Shown here piece by piece: positions 16,455 through 26,611 of a stretch of 64,000 bases of DNA. Below the pieces are notes generated by a model that had not been told where the DNA came from, did not search any database, and saw nothing but the letters and a program-made list of their open reading frames with translations. Source of the stretch: Sphingomonadaceae bacterium (lineage in GTDB: Bacteria; Pseudomonadota; Alphaproteobacteria; Sphingomonadales; Sphingomonadaceae); contig CANJUF010000007.1 of the NCBI GenBank assembly GCA_947477745.1, positions 27,585 through 91,584 on the forward strand, written 5' to 3'. Every line of letters begins with the position of its first letter. Position 1 is the first letter of the stretch. The position numbers were made by a program, and so were the translations under genes.

Positions 16455-18663
16455 CCTCGACGAATTGCGGCTTGCTCCGGCTTGCCTCGTCGCGCTTGAT
16501 CAGCTGCATCGAGTAATTGCCCGCGGGAAGCGCTTCGAGCGGCATGCCCGCCGCAGCGAGCGCATAAGGCGAAATGCGGTGGCGGGTGCAAAGTCCGCCG
16601 GCGCCGTCGCTGACCAGCGGCGTTTCGAACTCGACCCCGATCATCGCCTCGCGCGAGCGGCTGACGGTGCAGACCGCAAGCTGGCCGCTGCCCAGATCGA
16701 GCACGATCTGCGTGCCGATCGGAACCCCGAGCAGGCCTTCGACCCGCGCGCCGGTGCGAGAGATATCGCGCAGCACGCCGGCATAGCGGTGATCCTCGTG
16801 GATGATGCCGATGCGGCGGAACACGGTGCGCCGGTCCGAGCGGTAATGATCGGGGCCGTCAGGCTCGATGCGGAACTCGCCGCTCGCCAGCCGCTCGTTT
16901 ACCCGGTCGATTTCCAGCGCCTTCGAATAGATCCAGCCCTGGATGAAGCGCGCACCCATGTCCTTGACCACTTCGAGCTGGTCGAAAGCCGCGACGCCTT
17001 CGACCACCACCGACATGCCCAGCGCGTTCGACAGGCCGATGATCGCGGCGATGATCTTGGCGCTGTTGAGGTCTTTTTGAGTGCAGGTATCGACGAAGCT
17101 CTTGTCGACCTTGAGCTTGTCGAACGGTGCCGAACGCAGGTAGCTGAGCGACGAATAGCCGGTGCCGAAATCGTCGAGCGCCAGCTTCACGCCGAGCTCC
17201 TTCAGCGCCTTGAACGTCAGGTCGACCGTTTCGCTGTCGCCCATGAACACGCTTTCGGTGAGCTCGAGCTCGAGCCGTTCGGGATCGAGGCCCGAAAGCG
17301 TGATCGCATCCGAAACCGTTTCGGGAAACTGCGGATCGGTGAACTGAAGCGCCGAGACGTTGACCGAGATCGTGATCGACTTGGGCATTTGCGCGGCATC
17401 GCGGCAGGCGCGGTGCAGCGCCCATTTGCCAAGCTCGATGATGAGGTTCGATTCTTCGGCAATCGGAATGAACAGCGCCGGGCTGACACTGCCGCGCTCG
17501 GGATGTTCCCAGCGCATCAGCGCCTCGAAGCCGATCACCATGTTGTCCTCGAGCCGGACAACCGGCTGGTAATGGAGATCGAGCGCATCCTTGGCCAGCG
17601 CCTCGCGCAGGTCTTCCATCAGGATGCGGCGTTCCTCGGCGCGGTCCTTGAGGTCTGCGGTGTAGAAGCGGAACTGGCCGCGACCGCTGTTCTTCGAGAC
17701 ATAGAGCGCAAGATCGGCGCTGTGCACCAGGTCCTCGCGGTCGATGCCGTCGTAAGGCGCAATGGCGATGCCGACCGAGGCGCCGATCGTCGCGCGCTCC
17801 CCGCCGATCGGATAGGGCTGCGAGAGCATCTGGATGATCTTGTCGGCCAGCTCGCCGAGCGCGCCGCGATCGTCCATGTCGGGGAGGATGATCTGGAATT
17901 CATCGCCGCCCAGGCGGCCGATCTCGCCCCTGTCTAGCACGACATGGTGGAGACGGTCGGCGACCTGCTTGAGCAGTTCGTCGCCTGCCTGGTGGCCGAG
18001 CGTATCGTTGACCTGCTTGAAACGGTCGAGATCGAGCATCATCACTGCGAGGCTGCGCTGAGTCGAGACGTGAGCGGTGACGAGCTGGTCGAGCCGCTTC
18101 GACATGCGGTGGCGGTTGGCGAGGCCGGTCAGCGAATCGAATTCGGCCAGCCGCGAATCCATCAGCTTGCGTTCGTATTCGGCGGTGATGTCCTTGGCGA
18201 GGCCGCGGTAGCCCTTGAAGCTGCCCGACCCGTCGAGGATCGGTTGGGCCGAGAACGACCACCAGGTCTGCTTGGCCTCGTGCTTCGATTTGCCCAGGGC
18301 GAAACGCACCACCAGATCGACGATCCGGCTGCGCGCGCTGAGCTGGAACTTGAACGGCCGCTCGGACCTTTCGTCGGGGTTGTCGGGATCGGTCTCGAAC
18401 AGCTCGGTCAGGTGTTTACCAAGCATTTCAACGGGTTCGCGGCCCGTGCTTTGCGCCGAACTTTCGGAGATATAGATCAGGCGGCCTTCGGGATCGCTCG
18501 CCCAGAGCCAGCCGAATCCGGCCTTTTCGAAATCCTCGAGCAGGCCAAGGCGCGCGGCGGTATCGCCCGGAAGAATGACGTTCTTCGGCAGGTCCGCTCC
18601 CGCGTCGGGCGCGGCGGATTGTGACCTTTCGGTCAGGCTCCGGAAGAAGCCCTTTGCGCCCAT
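16435..18663 (-). CDS. PAS-GGDEF-EAL-PilZ cyclic-di-GMP protein
   Basis: A 742-residue cytoplasmic signalling protein. In order: a PAS sensor (about 45-175, with WLWASDPEGRLIYISES), a GGDEF domain with intact GGDEF, an EAL domain with EALMRWEHP, ELTES, DDFGTGYS, KVDKSF and QGWIYSKAL, and a C-terminal PilZ domain (RRTVFRR and DISRTGARVEG). Synthesis and hydrolysis residues all look present. The product-inhibition RxxD motif expected ahead of GGDEF is absent, so the cyclase would not be feedback-inhibited there. The PilZ domain may bind the product and regulate the enzyme. No transmembrane segment is seen. The gene is monocistronic. Confidence 0.92.
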   Translation of the reverse strand: MGAKGFFRSLTERSQSAAPDAGADLPKNVILPGDTAARLGLLEDFEKAGFGWLWASDPEGRLIYISESSAQSTGREPVEMLGKHLTELFETDPDNPDERSERPFKFQLSARSRIVDLVVRFALGKSKHEAKQTWWSFSAQPILDGSGSFKGYRGLAKDITAEYERKLMDSRLAEFDSLTGLANRHRMSKRLDQLVTAHVSTQRSLAVMMLDLDRFKQVNDTLGHQAGDELLKQVADRLHHVVLDRGEIGRLGGDEFQIILPDMDDRGALGELADKIIQMLSQPYPIGGERATIGASVGIAIAPYDGIDREDLVHSADLALYVSKNSGRGQFRFYTADLKDRAEERRILMEDLREALAKDALDLHYQPVVRLEDNMVIGFEALMRWEHPERGSVSPALFIPIAEESNLIIELGKWALHRACRDAAQMPKSITISVNVSALQFTDPQFPETVSDAITLSGLDPERLELELTESVFMGDSETVDLTFKALKELGVKLALDDFGTGYSSLSYLRSAPFDKLKVDKSFVDTCTQKDLNSAKIIAAIIGLSNALGMSVVVEGVAAFDQLEVVKDMGARFIQGWIYSKALEIDRVNERLASGEFRIEPDGPDHYRSDRRTVFRRIGIIHEDHRYAGVLRDISRTGARVEGLLGVPIGTQIVLDLGSGQLAVCTVSRSREAMIGVEFETPLVSDGAGGLCTRHRISPYALAAAGMPLEALPAGNYSMQLIKRDEASRSKPQFVEVKTPGA

Positions 18664-18791
18664 CGAAGCTCTCGCTGCCCTTCCTGCGTCCGCGCCAATT
18701 CACGTTTCAGTGACCAATTGTATGAAGCTTTCGTTGAAAAGCCCCTAATGCGCGCGGAAAGGTTTGGTTAACGGGTCAGACTGCGGCTTGC

Positions 18792-18820
18792 TTGACCTGC
18801 CATGGGCGCGCCGTTAAAGC
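18792..18820 (+). promoter_or_regulatory. Possible purA promoter
   Basis: TTGACC (18792-18797) and TAAAGC (18815-18820) are separated by 17 bases, about 100 bases before the purA start. The -35 box is good and the -10 moderate. No purine operator was recognised. Confidence 0.35.
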
Positions 18821-18912
18821 GCCACCCGCATCGCGGCTCCGCGGCCGCTTCTGTCCCGTCCCTTGCGCCGAGTCCTGTCGAAGGGCGCATGCGGATTTTC
18901 CTGGCAGGATGA

Positions 18913-20214
<1,302 letters not shown>

Positions 20215-20218
20215 GATA

Positions 20219-20716
20219 ATGGAGCGGCTTGCATTGACGGGAGCGGCGATCATCGCGTTGGCCGGGCCTGTGCATTCGGGCGCTCCGGAGGATCAGTTGC
20301 CGGTCGCTGACCATGTCGTCGTCGACAAAAGCGAGCGCACGCTTACGCTTTACGCGGGCAGCCAGCCGCTGCGCGTCATCGGCGGCATCCAGCTTGGTGA
20401 TGCGCCTGTCGCCCCCAAGCGTTTCCAGGGCGACGAGCGCACCCCCGAGGGGCGTTACTGGATCGACTGGAGCAACCCGGAAAGCAGCTACCACCTCTCG
20501 ATGCATATCTCCTATCCCAACGCGGCTGACGAGGCCTATGCGGCATCGCAAGGGCGCAGCGCGGGCGGGATGATCATGATCCACGGCCAACCCAATGGTC
20601 TGGCGGGGCGGATTCGCGGCGACTGGACCGATGGCTGCATCGCGCTCGCCAACGAAGAGATCGAATATCTTTGGCAGACCGTGCCCGACGGTACCGTGAT
20701 CGATATCGTGCCATGA
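20219..20716 (+). CDS. L,D-transpeptidase (YkuD) family protein
   Basis: A 165-residue exported protein with a short signal peptide (ERLALTGAAIIALAGPVHS). The YkuD signature is present: a histidine in MIHGQPNG and the nucleophilic cysteine in DWTDGCIALANEEI. The strand VVVDKSERTLTLY begins the catalytic domain. Such enzymes crosslink peptidoglycan or attach proteins to it. The start is four bases past purA, and its last four bases (ATGA) overlap the next gene. Confidence 0.9.
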   Translation: MERLALTGAAIIALAGPVHSGAPEDQLPVADHVVVDKSERTLTLYAGSQPLRVIGGIQLGDAPVAPKRFQGDERTPEGRYWIDWSNPESSYHLSMHISYPNAADEAYAASQGRSAGGMIMIHGQPNGLAGRIRGDWTDGCIALANEEIEYLWQTVPDGTVIDIVP

Positions 20717-21527
20717 GCGAGAGCGAGGACAAACCCGTGCAGGCTGAGTACGATGCAATCGCCGCGCATAACCGTATTGCGAAATTCTATCGCTACCGCA
20801 CCCAATACGGCGACAAGTTCTTCGGCAGACTTGCGACGCGGCTCAAGCTGGGCCGTGACACAGAGGTTCTCGACCTGTGCTGCGGCACCGGCGCCGTGGC
20901 GGCTGGACTCGCGTCCTTCTGCAAGGCGATCGACGCCGTCGACGGTGCGCCGGAAATGATCGCCCATGCCTTTGCCGACGAGCGCATCACTTATCATGTG
21001 TTCGACATCGGCTCGCCCGACTTTGCCGAATGGATCCGCGGGCGCACCTTCGCCTGATCACGATCGGCATGGGCGTCCATTGGCTTGGCGACGATGTACT
21101 CGATAGCTTGCGGCACCACCTGCGGCCCGGCGGCCTGCTCGCGATCCTTGCCACAGGATTTTCCGGTCCGGGTCTCAACCGCTGGCAGGAGGATTATCAA
21201 CAGGTTCGCCTGGCGCTCACGAAGTCCCGCACGAGCGACTGGACCGGGGAAACGCAGCTTGCTCCGCTCGGTTATGAACGGATCGATCTCATCGAGCAGA
21301 CGTACCGGGGGAAGATCGGTGTGACCGATCTGGTCAACCATCTGCTGTCGTTTTCATCGGAGGCCGAAATGGTCACGAAGAATTACGGCGCGGTCACGGA
21401 GTCGCTGGCGAAGGTGCTCCAGCCGCATCTGGTCGGTGGCCGGCTAGAATGCTTCTGGACCAGTTCGGCGCGGTTGTTCGCGGATCAGAAATCGACGGCA
21501 ATGCCCTTGAGTACCCAGTCGCCGTAG
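20713..21527 (+). pseudogene. Frameshifted SAM-dependent methyltransferase
   Basis: The first frame starts at 20713 and encodes a class I methyltransferase N-terminus (VLDLCCGTGAVAAGLA, then AIDAVDGAPEM) but stops at 21057 after GRTFA. The continuation, LITIGMGVHWLGDD and HHLRPGGLLAIL, is in another frame and runs to the stop at 21527. Between them TTC GCC TGA looks like TTC GAC CTG with one base lost around 21052-21054. The two halves together make an ordinary methyltransferase of about 270 residues. It could be a true pseudogene or a sequencing error. The start overlaps the upstream gene, and the 3' end overlaps the opposite-strand DUF1674 gene by 43 bases. Confidence 0.85.
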
Positions 21528-21661
21528 CGGGTCGGGGAAAGCTCGTTCGGCTCGTTCGACTGATCCAGTTGGGCGGGAGCAGGGGCCGGATCGTTGGTCC
21601 AGTGCGCCGGCTTTACGAAGCCGCGGGGGCGCTTGGTCGCTCGCTTTTCCATGCGCATCAT
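21485..21661 (-). CDS. DUF1674 protein, probable succinate dehydrogenase assembly factor
   Basis: A 58-residue protein ending PTRYGDWVLKGIAVDF, the C-terminal signature of DUF1674 (SDHAF4-like proteins, which protect flavinylated SdhA before complex assembly). The N-terminal part is basic (MEKRATKRPRGFVKPAHW). Candidate Met starts are at 21661, 21658 and 21652, with no strong ribosome-binding site to choose among them. It is divergent from rsmB, a placement I recall as common in alphaproteobacteria. Confidence 0.75.
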   Translation of the reverse strand: MMRMEKRATKRPRGFVKPAHWTNDPAPAPAQLDQSNEPNELSPTRYGDWVLKGIAVDF

Positions 21662-21706
21662 CTGGGCGCGCTGGCTTGCAAATGCAATTGCTACTAGGGC
21701 CGCCGC

Positions 21707-22945
21707 ATGGATATTCCCGGTCTCCCCGCGCGCCGTGCGGCGCTCTCTTTGCTCGATGCGGTGCTGCGCCGGGGCGAGACGCTCGATCAGGCGGCCAATG
21801 CCGCGCTGCGCCGGGTGCGCGGCGAGCCGGACAAGGCGCTGGCGCGTGCGATCGCCGGCGAGGTGCTGCGCTGGAAGCAGGATCTCGATGCCCTGATCGA
21901 CAGCGCCACCAAGCAGCGCCTGCCCGAAGACGCCAAACCGCGGCAGGTGCTGGCAATGATGCTGGCGCAGTGGCTGCGCTTCGAGACGCCGCCGCACGCG
22001 GTGATCGCAACCGGCCTGCCGCTGCTTGTGGGAGGGCCGAGGCGGCTGGCGCACGGGGTGTTCTCCAGCCTGGTCAAGCGCGCGGCCTCGCTTCCCGCCA
22101 TGCCGACGCTGCCCGATGCGGTGCGCCTGGGCTGGGGCGAGCGCGGCGAGGAGATCGCCCGGGGTCTGGCGCTGCCGCCGCTGCTCGACCTGACGCTGAA
22201 GGAACCCGGCCGGACTGCCGAGTGGGCCGAAACGCTTGGCGGCGTGTCGCTGATGCCGGGGCATCTGCGCCTGCCAAGGGGCGATGCGGTGTCGTTGCTG
22301 CCGGGTTACGGTGATGGCGCATGGTGGGTGCAGGACCTTGCGGCGAGCCTGCCGGCGCGGCTGCTGGGCGAAGGCGGCGGGCGAACGGTGCTCGACCTGT
22401 GTGCCGCGCCGGGCGGCAAGACGCTGCAACTCGCCGCCGCCGGATGGCAGGTGACCGCGCTCGACAAGAGTAAGCGCCGGCTGGAGCGGATGCGCGACAA
22501 TCTTTCGCGCACGGGGCTTTCCGCGCAGATCATCACCGCCGATGCGCTCGAATGGCAGCCCGGTGCGCCGTTCGACGCTATCGTTCTCGATGCGCCGTGC
22601 ACGGCCACCGGCACCTGCCGCCGTCATCCCGACGTGCTGCATCGGATCGGGCCGGCGCATATCGCCGAGATGGCAGAGCTGCAGTCAGCGATGCTTGAAC
22701 GGGCGCTTGGCTGGCTCGCGCCGAGCGGTACGCTGGTTTACGCGGTGTGCTCGCTCGAGCGCGAGGAAGGCGAGGACCAGATGGCGCGCCTTACGCTGAC
22801 GCCCGATCCGATCCGTGCCGACGAACTTCCGGGCGGGATCGCCCCGAGCCTCGAAGGATGGCTGCGCACCGATCCGGGCATGCTGCCCGATGCGGGCGGG
22901 CTCGACGGTTTTTTCATCGCCCGGCTTGTGAACAAGCCTGTGTAA
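21707..22945 (+). CDS. rsmB: 16S rRNA (cytosine-C5) methyltransferase RsmB family
   Basis: A 412-residue enzyme with an N-terminal NusB-like RNA-binding domain (about 1-130) and a Rossmann methyltransferase domain. The SAM motif is LCAAPGGKT, and the two cysteines of the RNA m5C mechanism are in DAPCTATGTCRRHPD and YAVCSLEREEGED. It would methylate C967 of 16S rRNA by homology. The C-terminus GLDGFFIARL is standard. Confidence 0.93.
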   Translation: MDIPGLPARRAALSLLDAVLRRGETLDQAANAALRRVRGEPDKALARAIAGEVLRWKQDLDALIDSATKQRLPEDAKPRQVLAMMLAQWLRFETPPHAVIATGLPLLVGGPRRLAHGVFSSLVKRAASLPAMPTLPDAVRLGWGERGEEIARGLALPPLLDLTLKEPGRTAEWAETLGGVSLMPGHLRLPRGDAVSLLPGYGDGAWWVQDLAASLPARLLGEGGGRTVLDLCAAPGGKTLQLAAAGWQVTALDKSKRRLERMRDNLSRTGLSAQIITADALEWQPGAPFDAIVLDAPCTATGTCRRHPDVLHRIGPAHIAEMAELQSAMLERALGWLAPSGTLVYAVCSLEREEGEDQMARLTLTPDPIRADELPGGIAPSLEGWLRTDPGMLPDAGGLDGFFIARLVNKPV

Positions 22946-22975
22946 AACAGCGGGACGCCTTGGGGACAGAGAAGC

Positions 22976-23515
22976 TCAACTTTGCTTGAGCTTGTTCGCG
23001 AAGCTCTTGCGAAGTTTCTGCAATTTGGGCGGGATCACCGCGAGGCAATAGGGATTGCGCTGGCCTTCGCCTTCCCAATAGACCTGGTGATAATCCTCCG
23101 CCGGATACCACGGCGCAGGACCTTCGATAGTGGTGACCACGCGCCCGCCGTGATCCGCGTTGGCGCGGGCGATCGCGGCTTGCGCCTCGGCGCGCTGTGC
23201 ATCGTCGAGCGGGAAAATCGCCGAGCGATACTGCGTGCCCACGTCATTGCCCTGCCGGTTGAGCTGCGTCGGATCGTGTGTGCCCAAGAACACGTCGAGG
23301 ATCTCGGCGTAGGAAATCTGAGCCGGATCGAACTCCACCTTGATCGCTTCGGCATGCCCGGTCGTGCCGCTGCATACCGAGCGATAGTCGGGATCGGGCA
23401 TCGAGCCGCCGATATAGCCGCTTTCGACCTCGCTCACCCCGATCACGTCGCGGAACACCGCCTCGGTGCACCAGAAGCACCCGCCCGCCACGATTGCCGT
23501 TTCCAAGTTGCTCAT
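22976..23515 (-). CDS. msrA: Peptide methionine-S-sulfoxide reductase A
   Basis: A 179-residue cytoplasmic repair enzyme reducing S-methionine sulfoxide. The catalytic GCFWCTE lies near residue 12, followed by VESGYIGG, YRSVCSGTTGHAEA and YHQVYWE. AGGGA lies seven bases before the ATG at 23515; a GTG one codon earlier is the alternative. The C-terminus (KLQKLRKSFANKLKQS) is basic and lacks an obvious resolving cysteine. Confidence 0.95.
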   Translation of the reverse strand: MSNLETAIVAGGCFWCTEAVFRDVIGVSEVESGYIGGSMPDPDYRSVCSGTTGHAEAIKVEFDPAQISYAEILDVFLGTHDPTQLNRQGNDVGTQYRSAIFPLDDAQRAEAQAAIARANADHGGRVVTTIEGPAPWYPAEDYHQVYWEGEGQRNPYCLAVIPPKLQKLRKSFANKLKQS

Positions 23516-23623
23516 CACACGTTCCCTGCAAGTTACCGGTTACAAATAGGGACGAATTGGCGGCTTGTCATTGGTTGGCCAGACGTTAGGTTCGCCGCTT
23601 GCCATTCGCACAGGAGTAACGTG

Positions 23624-24481
23624 ATGCGCCGACTTGTTGTTTCCGCAGCCACTGCCCTTGGCCTGATGGTGATGCCCGCCACGTCGAACGCGGCGCCGGC
23701 GGGCGCTACCGAGGACCTGTGCGAAGCATGCGATACGCTGCTCGACCTGAGCCTCGCCCATCCCAGGCGCGCGCAGGACCGAGCGCGGGATATCTTTCGC
23801 CACCCCGCCGAGACGCTGTCGTTCTTTCGTGTGCGTCCGGGCATGACCGTGATCGACTACATGCCCTCGGGCGGCTGGTACACGCGCGTTCTGGTGCCCT
23901 ATCTGGGCAAGGACGGGCGCTATATCGGCCTCAATCCGGCAGCCGGACCGGGTACGGCGCCAGGCATGGCCGAGATGATCGGCGGGCTGCGCGAAAAGTT
24001 TCCCGTTGAAGCCGCCAAGTGGAACCTTGCAGGCGCACCGGTAGAGGCATTTAACAGCGACCAGCTTGGCGAGGATCGCTACGGCACGGTCGACCGGGCG
24101 CTGATCTTCCGCGAGATTCACAACCTGCATCGCATGGATTTCCTCCGGTCGGAACTGGCGCGTCTGCGCAAGCTGCTCAAGGATGATGGCCTGCTCGGCA
24201 TTGTCCAGCATCGCACCAAGGCGGATGCGCCTGCCGCTTACACCGATGGCAACAAGGGCTACATGCGCCAGAAGGACGTGATCGCGCTGGTCGAGGCGAA
24301 CGGCTTCGAGCTCGTTGCGACCAGCGAAATCAACGCCAATTCCAAGGACCCCGCAAATCATCCCAATGGTGTGTGGATGCTGCCGCCCAATTACCGCTCG
24401 GTCGCCGAAGCCGACAAGCCGCGCTACACCGCGATCGGCGAAAGCGACCGCATGACGCTGCTTTTCCGCAAGCGGCCATGA
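23624..24481 (+). CDS. Exported class I SAM-dependent methyltransferase-like protein
   Basis: A 285-residue protein with a signal peptide (MRRLVVSAATALGLMVMPA, cleavage near SNAAPAG) followed by a methyltransferase-like core: GMTVIDYMPSGGWYTRVLVPYLG, then FREIHNLHRMDFL and LKDDGLLGIVQHR. AGGAG lies seven bases before the ATG, deciding this start over longer frames. A SAM-dependent fold in an exported protein is unusual because SAM is cytoplasmic; this group is nevertheless recurrent in proteobacteria and its activity is unsettled. Confidence 0.85.
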   Translation: MRRLVVSAATALGLMVMPATSNAAPAGATEDLCEACDTLLDLSLAHPRRAQDRARDIFRHPAETLSFFRVRPGMTVIDYMPSGGWYTRVLVPYLGKDGRYIGLNPAAGPGTAPGMAEMIGGLREKFPVEAAKWNLAGAPVEAFNSDQLGEDRYGTVDRALIFREIHNLHRMDFLRSELARLRKLLKDDGLLGIVQHRTKADAPAAYTDGNKGYMRQKDVIALVEANGFELVATSEINANSKDPANHPNGVWMLPPNYRSVAEADKPRYTAIGESDRMTLLFRKRP

Positions 24482-24497
24482 TGCTACCTCACGGCGG

Positions 24498-25349
24498 ATG
24501 ACCCAGATCACCGTCGCCGCATTGCAGCTTGCGCTTGGCTCGCCCGACGAGGGCGAGAATATCGCCGCCGTATCCGCGCTGGTCGAGCAGGCGGCGGGGC
24601 AGGGCGCGCGGATCGTGCTGCCGCCCGAGCTGTTTTCCGGCCCCTATTTCTGCAAGACCGAGGACGAGGCGTGCTTTGCGCTGGCGCGGCCGACCGCGCA
24701 GCATCCCTCGGTGATCGCGATGCAGGCGCTTGCCGCCAGGCTCAATATCGCGATCCCGACCAGCTTCTTCGAACGCGACGGCCAGCACTATTACAACACG
24801 CTCGCCATGATCGACGAGCGCGGCGAGATCCTCGGCACTTACCGCAAGAGCCATATCCCCGACGGCCCCGGCTACGAGGAAAAGTACTACTTCCGGCCCG
24901 GCAACGACGGCTTCAAGGTCTGGGACGTTGCGGGCACGCGCGTGGGCGTCGGCATTTGCTGGGACCAGTGGTATCCCGAATCTGCGCGGGTGATGGCGCT
25001 GATGGGGGCGCAGCTGCTGCTTTATCCCACCGCGATCGGATCGGAGCCCTATGACGCCGATCTCGACACCAGCCGCATGTGGCGCCGCGCGATGCAGGGC
25101 CACGCGGTATCGAACTGCATGCCGGTGGTCGCGGCCAACCGCATCGGCACTGAGGACGGCCAGAAGTTCTATGGCCACAGCTTCATCGCCGACGAATGGG
25201 GCGATCTCGTCGCCGAATTCGGCAGCGGGGAAAGTGGTGTGCTGGTTGCCACGCTCGATCTGGAGCGCGCGGCGCGGCACCGCGCAGGCATGGGCTTCTT
25301 TCGCGACCGCAGGCCGGATCTCTATGGCCGCATCGCGCTGGACATCTGA
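24498..25349 (+). CDS. aguB: N-carbamoylputrescine amidase
   Basis: A 283-residue carbon-nitrogen hydrolase of the nitrilase superfamily. The Glu-Lys-Cys triad is in LPPELFSG, YRKSHIPD and GICWDQWYPE. Overall sequence (PDGPGYEEKYYFRPGNDGF) matches the branch that converts N-carbamoylputrescine to putrescine in the agmatine route. No agmatine deiminase gene is in view. The 3' end overlaps the start of folK. Confidence 0.9.
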   Translation: MTQITVAALQLALGSPDEGENIAAVSALVEQAAGQGARIVLPPELFSGPYFCKTEDEACFALARPTAQHPSVIAMQALAARLNIAIPTSFFERDGQHYYNTLAMIDERGEILGTYRKSHIPDGPGYEEKYYFRPGNDGFKVWDVAGTRVGVGICWDQWYPESARVMALMGAQLLLYPTAIGSEPYDADLDTSRMWRRAMQGHAVSNCMPVVAANRIGTEDGQKFYGHSFIADEWGDLVAEFGSGESGVLVATLDLERAARHRAGMGFFRDRRPDLYGRIALDI

Positions 25350-25818
25350 ATACCTGATCGCGCTCGGATCGAACCAGCGTCACCATCGGCATGGCGATCC
25401 GCGCCAGGTGATCGAGGCTGCGCTCGAAGCTCTGGCCGAGGCGGGGATCAAGGTGGAGCGGGCGTCGCGCATCATCACCTCCCGCCCGCTTGGCCCTTCG
25501 CGGCGCGCTTACGCGAATGCCGCGGCGGTAGTCCTTTTCGAGGGCGCGCCGCCCGAGCTGCTCGAAGTCCTCCAACATATCGAGGCCGCTTTCGGCCGCC
25601 GCAGGCGCGGTCAGGCCTGGAGCGCGCGGGTGCTCGATCTCGACATTGTGCTGTGGAGCGGCGGGGCCTGGGCCGCGCCCGGTCTCGTCGTGCCGCACGT
25701 CCGTTTCCGAACGCGCGACTTCGTGCTTCGCCCGGCGGCCCAGATCGCGGGCGACTGGCGCGATCCGTTGACCGGTCTCACCCTGCGGCAGCTAAGCGCG
25801 CGGATCAGACGCTCCTGA
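25324..25818 (+). CDS. folK: 2-amino-4-hydroxy-6-hydroxymethyldihydropteridine diphosphokinase
   Basis: A 164-residue folate-pathway kinase that pyrophosphorylates the pterin. YLIALGSN begins the fold, and WSARVLDLDIVLW carries the family signature with both metal-binding aspartates. VPHVRFRTRDFVLRPAAQIA follows. The start at 25324 overlaps aguB by 26 bases and has no strong ribosome-binding site, so it is provisional. The last 14 bases overlap the convergent SnoaL-like gene. Confidence 0.9.
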   Translation: MAASRWTSEYLIALGSNQRHHRHGDPRQVIEAALEALAEAGIKVERASRIITSRPLGPSRRAYANAAAVVLFEGAPPELLEVLQHIEAAFGRRRRGQAWSARVLDLDIVLWSGGAWAAPGLVVPHVRFRTRDFVLRPAAQIAGDWRDPLTGLTLRQLSARIRRS

Positions 25819-26257
25819 CGCCCTGTGCGTTCGGGGTTGCGTGCATATAGGCGAGCTTCTGGCTGCGCTCGGCGATGCGCCAGCCCGCCGCAGTGCGCAC
25901 CAGCTTGTCGTGATACCAGACCCCGCAAAAGAAGGTGCTCTGCCCGCCCTTGCCATCGTCCATCATCATCGGATTGAACAGGATCATCCGGCTGGTCGCG
26001 GTATCGCCGGTGATGCTGAGATTGGGCAGGGAGACCATGTGCTGCGACATGCCGCAGGCGCCAAGCGCCTGTGCCAGCCACTGCTTGATCTCCGCCACCG
26101 GACCGGCGCTGCCGCCCGTGGCGGTGTAATCGATCTGCGCATCTGGAGTGAACAGATCGTCGAGCGCGTCCCAATTGCGGTCGTCGATGGCAAAGCAATA
26201 GCGCGTGAACAGGTCCTGGATTTCGAGCCTGTCCGACATTTCCTGTGGTGATAGCAT
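25805..26257 (-). CDS. SnoaL-like / nuclear transport factor 2-like protein
   Basis: A 150-residue single-domain protein of the NTF2-like fold: EIQDLFTRYCFAIDDRNWDALDDLFTPDAQIDY at the N-terminus and WRIAERSQKLAYMH at the end. Relatives include limonene-epoxide-hydrolase-like isomerases and dioxygenase small subunits; function here is unknown. GGGAG lies nine bases before the ATG at 26257, which decides the start over a longer frame. Confidence 0.85.
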   Translation of the reverse strand: MLSPQEMSDRLEIQDLFTRYCFAIDDRNWDALDDLFTPDAQIDYTATGGSAGPVAEIKQWLAQALGACGMSQHMVSLPNLSITGDTATSRMILFNPMMMDDGKGGQSTFFCGVWYHDKLVRTAAGWRIAERSQKLAYMHATPNAQGVRSV

Positions 26258-26382
26258 GGCGTTTTCTCCCGGCGGCACGGCTAGCACGAGCCGCCGGGTG
26301 ATTGCACCTGCAATGTCCATGACCGCCAGCGCGCCGTGCTTGACCCGGCGGCGGGCCGTCCCTAGGTGACGGCCTCGTGGAA

Positions 26383-26458
26383 GGGCCCTTAGCTCAGTCG
26401 GTAGAGCAACTGACTTTTAATCAGTAGGTCGCTGGTTCGAACCCAGCAGGGCTCACCA
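26383..26458 (+). tRNA. tRNA-Lys (anticodon TTT)
   Basis: A 76-base cloverleaf. The acceptor stem GGGCCCT pairs with AGGGCTC (one G-U), the D arm is GCTC-AGTCGGTAGA-GAGC-like, the anticodon loop is CTTTTAA on an ACTGA/TCAGT stem, the T arm is GCTGG-TTCGAAC-CCAGC, and CCA is encoded. Anticodon TTT specifies lysine. Confidence 0.97.
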
Positions 26459-26611
26459 TAAAATCCATGCAAGACCGGCCTTGGTAAGCGGAAGGTTGAA
26501 TCTATCGGCGCCCTGCGGATCGCTGGCGAACGGATCGGCCAAAAAGGTGTCACCGCTATCTCCCCGGCCTTGCGTTCAAGGCCATGTCGCCCCTGGCGTT
26601 CCCGAAACGCC

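Noticed and set aside
18842..18890. Another dispersed palindrome before purA (GAGTCCTGTCGAAGG)
   Set aside because: Arms pair only weakly and no second copy was seen in the window.
21662..22660. Long minus-strand frame upstream of the DUF1674 protein
   Set aside because: It is antisense to rsmB; only the last 58 codons have family sequence.
22982..23623. N-terminal extension of the exported methyltransferase
   Set aside because: The extension is antisense to msrA; a strong ribosome-binding site and signal peptide begin at 23624.
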